Shown piece after piece: positions 61,516-64,000 of a stretch of DNA of 64,000 nt (positions within the stretch are counted from its first letter, which is position 1; each line of letters opens with the position of its first letter). The stretch is from Hyphomonadaceae bacterium (lineage in GTDB: Bacteria > Pseudomonadota > Alphaproteobacteria > Caulobacterales > Hyphomonadaceae). The notes under the pieces are model-generated. The model saw only the letters and a program-made list of their open reading frames with translations. It was not told where the DNA came from and did not search any database. The stretch is from NCBI GenBank assembly GCA_022844345.1, contig JALHLU010000002.1:186001-250000 (forward strand), given 5' to 3'. The position numbers were made by a program, and so were the translations under genes.

Positions 61516-62229
61516 CTATTCCTTCACCACAGTAGCCTTCTTGATCACCACCGGCGTCTTCGGCAGCTTGCCCGGGAAAGGGTCCTTCTCGCCCGGCGGC
61601 GCCAGTTCAACTCCGGCAATCGCATCGACCACGTCCATGCCCTGCACCACATGCCCGAACACCGCATAGCCGGTCGTGTTCGGCGGCGCGTCCGGCGTCG
61701 CGCCCAGCCCGGCGTTCTCTGAAAGATCGATGTAGACGGTCGACTGCCCGCTGCCCGGCTCCTCCGCCCGCGCCAGCGCAATGGCGCCGCGTGTGTGCTT
61801 GTTGTTCGCCGTCTCTAGCGGAACATTCCCCAGCTTCGGCCGGCGATACTCCAGCTTCGCATTGAGATCGCCGAACTGGATCACGAAACCCGTCTCGATC
61901 CGGTAAAAGATCGCGCCGTCATAATGCTTGCCCTTCACGAGCCCGAGAAACTGCTTGGCCGTCTTCGGCGCGCCCACCGTGTCGAGCACGACGATGATGT
62001 CGCCCAGCGTCGTCTCCAGCTTCACCTCGGGCCCAACCCATTGCGGCTCCGCCGGCGCAGGCGCGGGGTCGCGAACAGTCGCGGGATCGACAACTGGAGC
62101 GACCCCGTCGGTCGGTGTTGCGGCGCCGGTTGCCACAGAAGGATCAACCGGAGGCTGCGTCGTCTCCTGCGCCATCGCGCTCCCGCACAGCGCAACCACC
62201 AGCCCGGCAACGATCAGAATCCGCTTCAC
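61516..62229 (-). CDS. Exported peptidyl-prolyl cis-trans isomerase, cyclophilin type
   Basis: A 237-residue protein starting at GTG 62229, with GGAGG 8 bases upstream. A signal peptide ends at LCGSAMAQ near residue 21, followed by a Pro/Ala/Thr-rich linker to about residue 65. The cyclophilin domain has TTLGDIIVVLDT, FYRIETGFVIQFGD with the catalytic Arg, GAIALARA, and the later GYAVFGHVVQGMDVVDAI. It catalyses prolyl isomerisation in periplasmic protein folding. The longer frame from 62244 is not preferred. Confidence 0.9.
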   Translation of the reverse strand: MKRILIVAGLVVALCGSAMAQETTQPPVDPSVATGAATPTDGVAPVVDPATVRDPAPAPAEPQWVGPEVKLETTLGDIIVVLDTVGAPKTAKQFLGLVKGKHYDGAIFYRIETGFVIQFGDLNAKLEYRRPKLGNVPLETANNKHTRGAIALARAEEPGSGQSTVYIDLSENAGLGATPDAPPNTTGYAVFGHVVQGMDVVDAIAGVELAPPGEKDPFPGKLPKTPVVIKKATVVKE

Positions 62230-62468
62230 GCCAATAGCCTCCACCGCTTCTCCACGAGCCTACCACCGCAAGCTCACCGGCCAACCCCCAGTCGCAGCCG
62301 CGAGGCGGTGGGGGTCGCGCGCAAAGCCCGATTTGTGTGAAACCGCCCATCCGAAACTGTCGGAGGCAGAAAAAACTCCGCCCACCATTTCAACCCCTTC
62401 GCGCCAAAACTTGTCGGACGTAGCCGCGCAGAACCAGCCGGGCCGCGGATGAGCGCAATATACTCCCC

Positions 62469-63074
62469 ATGTCCTGGCTCTGGATCATCCTGCGCTATCT
62501 CTTCCCCGGCGATCCCATCCGCCAGGTCGCCGAAGGCCTACGTCATCGCGCGCTGCAACTCGTCCACGTCTCGCAAGACGAAGCCACGCTCGCCGAACTC
62601 CTGATCAACCCAGCCCTGCGCCTCCACCTCGAACAGCTGATCCTCGACGCCGAAGACTCCCTCCGCCTCTGGATCGCCATGCGCGGCTGCCAGATCGCCC
62701 GCATCCGCCCCGGCCTGCCGCACAAGCGCAGCACGCCGCGCCTCACCCACGCCAAAAGCCTGCCCGAACTCCTCGCGCGCATCGCCGCGCTCGTCATCGC
62801 CTGCACCGAAATGGAAGCACGCGCGCAAGCCCACGCTGAAAAGCTGAAACGCCTGCGCGACGCCGATCCGCTCGCAGCCTACACCTCGCCCGCAGCCCAT
62901 GGTTCGACGGACGCCGCGCGTTGCGCGGCTGCTCACCATGAGGCGGCGGGTGTGGCGCAATCCCTCTCAGGCCTCATGGCGTTGCGTCCGTCGAACGACA
63001 GGGCCGCGCTCACAGCCCTCGCTGCAAGCCTAACACGCGGACCCCCACACTCGATTGCAGGAGCGAACCCGTAA
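62469..63074 (+). CDS. Hypothetical protein; C-terminal part built from a REP-like repeat
   Basis: A 201-residue protein. The first 140 residues are Leu/Ala/Arg-rich helices with no recognised family, starting SWLWIILRYLFPGDP, a short hydrophobic segment. The last third (from about residue 144) is encoded by a REP-like repeat with a perfect 13-bp inverted repeat (62902-62914 and 62984-62996). This tail is therefore a secondary addition and perhaps not functional. The start ATG lacks a clear Shine-Dalgarno site. Function unknown. Confidence 0.6.
   Translation: MSWLWIILRYLFPGDPIRQVAEGLRHRALQLVHVSQDEATLAELLINPALRLHLEQLILDAEDSLRLWIAMRGCQIARIRPGLPHKRSTPRLTHAKSLPELLARIAALVIACTEMEARAQAHAEKLKRLRDADPLAAYTSPAAHGSTDAARCAAAHHEAAGVAQSLSGLMALRPSNDRAALTALAASLTRGPPHSIAGANP
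62901..62997. repeat. REP-like palindromic element (copy 2, inside a coding region)
   Basis: GTTCGACGGACGC (62902-62914) and its exact reverse complement GCGTCCGTCGAAC (62984-62996) flank inner arms CTCACCATGAGG and CCTCATGG. The core is shared with copy 1. The element lies in frame in the hypothetical gene at 62469-63074. Confidence 0.75.
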
Positions 63075-63080
63075 ACACAC

Positions 63081-63101
63081 CTCGCAGGTTTCACCTGCGA
63101 G
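63081..63101. other. Hairpin between convergent genes
   Basis: CTCGCAGGT and ACCTGCGAG form a perfect 9-bp stem with a TTC loop, between the hypothetical gene and the HAD hydrolase gene. No T tract follows, so it may be a weak bidirectional terminator or an mRNA-end structure. Confidence 0.5.
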
Positions 63102-63118
63102 AACGCGCCCCCGTGCGC

Positions 63119-63976
63119 TTACCAGGCCAGCAGCGGCATCGCATACCGGGCGCTCACGCCCTCGCCCGCCAGCAGCTCTCGCGCCCAAACCTCGAACGCC
63201 TCTCCCATCTGCATAGCGTGTCCATGGATACCGCTGCCGATGAATAGCGCGTCCATGCCCTGCCGGTTGGCGCCCAGCACATCTGTCGACGGCCCATCGC
63301 CGATCGCCAGGGTCCGCGCCTTGCTCACCGCCGACCCGCGTATCTCAGCCGCCCGCTCAAACGCCAGCTCATAGATCGGCGCATCGGGCTTGCCAGGATA
63401 AACCACCTGCCCGCCCTCTTCCTCATAGATCCTCGCCAACGCCCCCGCCGACCAGATCAACCGGTCGCCGCGCCGGAACTGCACATCCGGATTGGCGCAG
63501 ATCATCGGCAAGCCATGACCCACAAGCCGTTTCATCTCATCGCGATAGGGCTCAGGCGTCCCGTTCGGAAAGTCGCGCAGGCTGGTGCAGCACACCACTT
63601 TCGCCCGCGCCGGATCATCCGTCAGCTCGAGGCCCAGCCCGGCATAGACGGCCTCATCCCCGCCAAGCCCGATCGGATAGACCGGCCCCGGCGCAAGCCG
63701 CGCCAGCTCGTTCCGCGTGGCATCTCCCGAGGCCACGCAATCGTCGAAACAGTCCATGGGCACGCCCAGCTGAGGGAACAGGCCCGTCACGCGATGCTTC
63801 GGCACAGGCGCATTGGTAATCAGGATCACCGGCCCGCGCGTCTCGCGGAACTTGCGCAGCGCGATGCACGCATCGCCAAACGCTTCGCGACCGTTGTGGA
63901 CCACGCCCCACACATCACAGAGGATGGCGTCGTACTCGCCAGCGACGTCGGACAGGCCTGGCAGCAAACTCGCCAT
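63119..63976 (-). CDS. HAD-superfamily class IIA hydrolase (TIGR01459-like)
   Basis: A 285-residue HAD phosphatase. The first motif is AILCDVWGVVHNG (nucleophile Asp), the Thr motif is VILITNAP, the Lys motif lies in VVYPGKPDAPIYEL, and the acidic motif is LAIGDGPSTDVLGANRQG. The large insertion between motifs fits the class IIA cap. The family (TIGR01459 type) is uncharacterised in Alphaproteobacteria. The ATG at 63976 is used; one codon upstream is a GTG. The gene ends 18 bases from a hairpin. Confidence 0.88.
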   Translation of the reverse strand: MASLLPGLSDVAGEYDAILCDVWGVVHNGREAFGDACIALRKFRETRGPVILITNAPVPKHRVTGLFPQLGVPMDCFDDCVASGDATRNELARLAPGPVYPIGLGGDEAVYAGLGLELTDDPARAKVVCCTSLRDFPNGTPEPYRDEMKRLVGHGLPMICANPDVQFRRGDRLIWSAGALARIYEEEGGQVVYPGKPDAPIYELAFERAAEIRGSAVSKARTLAIGDGPSTDVLGANRQGMDALFIGSGIHGHAMQMGEAFEVWARELLAGEGVSARYAMPLLAW

Positions 63977-64000
63977 CACGCGCTACATGGCGCTGGCGGA

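Overview
This window is chromosomal DNA of an alphaproteobacterium, most likely of the Caulobacterales/Hyphomonadaceae type. The taxonomic call is inference. It rests on high GC and GC3, a fused ispDF gene, a pyruvate dehydrogenase E1-beta with its own lipoyl domain, the order dusB-ntrB-ntrC, GTTC-N7-GTTC SOS boxes, TrmFO, and a block (ftsB-pdhABC-lpd / lipA-ratA / cinA / ispDF / dusB-ntrBC) that I recall as broadly syntenic in this class. No insertion sequence, prophage, integrase or CRISPR array is visible, and gene density is high with many 1-4 base stop/start overlaps.

Layout. 0-3 kb: end of a holB-tatD-MBL hydrolase run, then mazG. 3-4.7 kb (minus): an XdhC-type and a MobA/MocA-type molybdoenzyme accessory gene. 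5-9 kb: an atypical crotonase plus two acyl-CoA synthetases. 9-12 kb (minus): a large TonB-dependent receptor, divergent from an S9 peptidase. 14.7-17.2 kb (minus): DctA and a SecF that stands alone. 17.4-20.3 kb: an EF-hand protein followed by an OmpR-type regulator and histidine kinase. 20.3-22 kb (minus): an MHS-type MFS carrier. 22-27.5 kb: three more exported peptidases (M61, M28, M14). 27.5 kb: tRNA-Lys(UUU).

27.6-36.3 kb holds queA-tgt (queuosine), dusB-ntrB-ntrC divergent from ispDF, and cinA. 36.3-38 kb is a lineage-specific patch: a three-repeat secreted protein, a small ORF and a lipoprotein. 38-47.5 kb carries lipA-ratA, an Aas-like acyl-ACP synthetase, and a tightly coupled pdh operon that contains two small unknown genes. 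47.8-52.4 kb carries ssb, a SET-domain methyltransferase and uvrA, with LexA-type boxes upstream of ssb and uvrA. The rest is mixed housekeeping: trmFO, sodB, a squalene/phytoene-synthase-like protein, an EAL protein, a TauD-like dioxygenase, a cyclophilin, a HAD hydrolase, and two REP-like palindromic elements, one lying inside a coding region.

Functionally the window suggests a heterotroph that imports oligomeric substrates through a TonB receptor, trims peptides with four exported peptidases, takes up dicarboxylates, and feeds acyl-CoA and pyruvate metabolism. I did not find a clear, complete, previously undescribed system. The strongest leads are the EF-hand/two-component locus with its repeat and hairpin, the Tgt with an altered zinc site, the two small genes inside the pdh operon, the SET-domain gene flanked by SOS genes, the NtrC without a GAFTGA loop, and the triple-repeat secreted protein.
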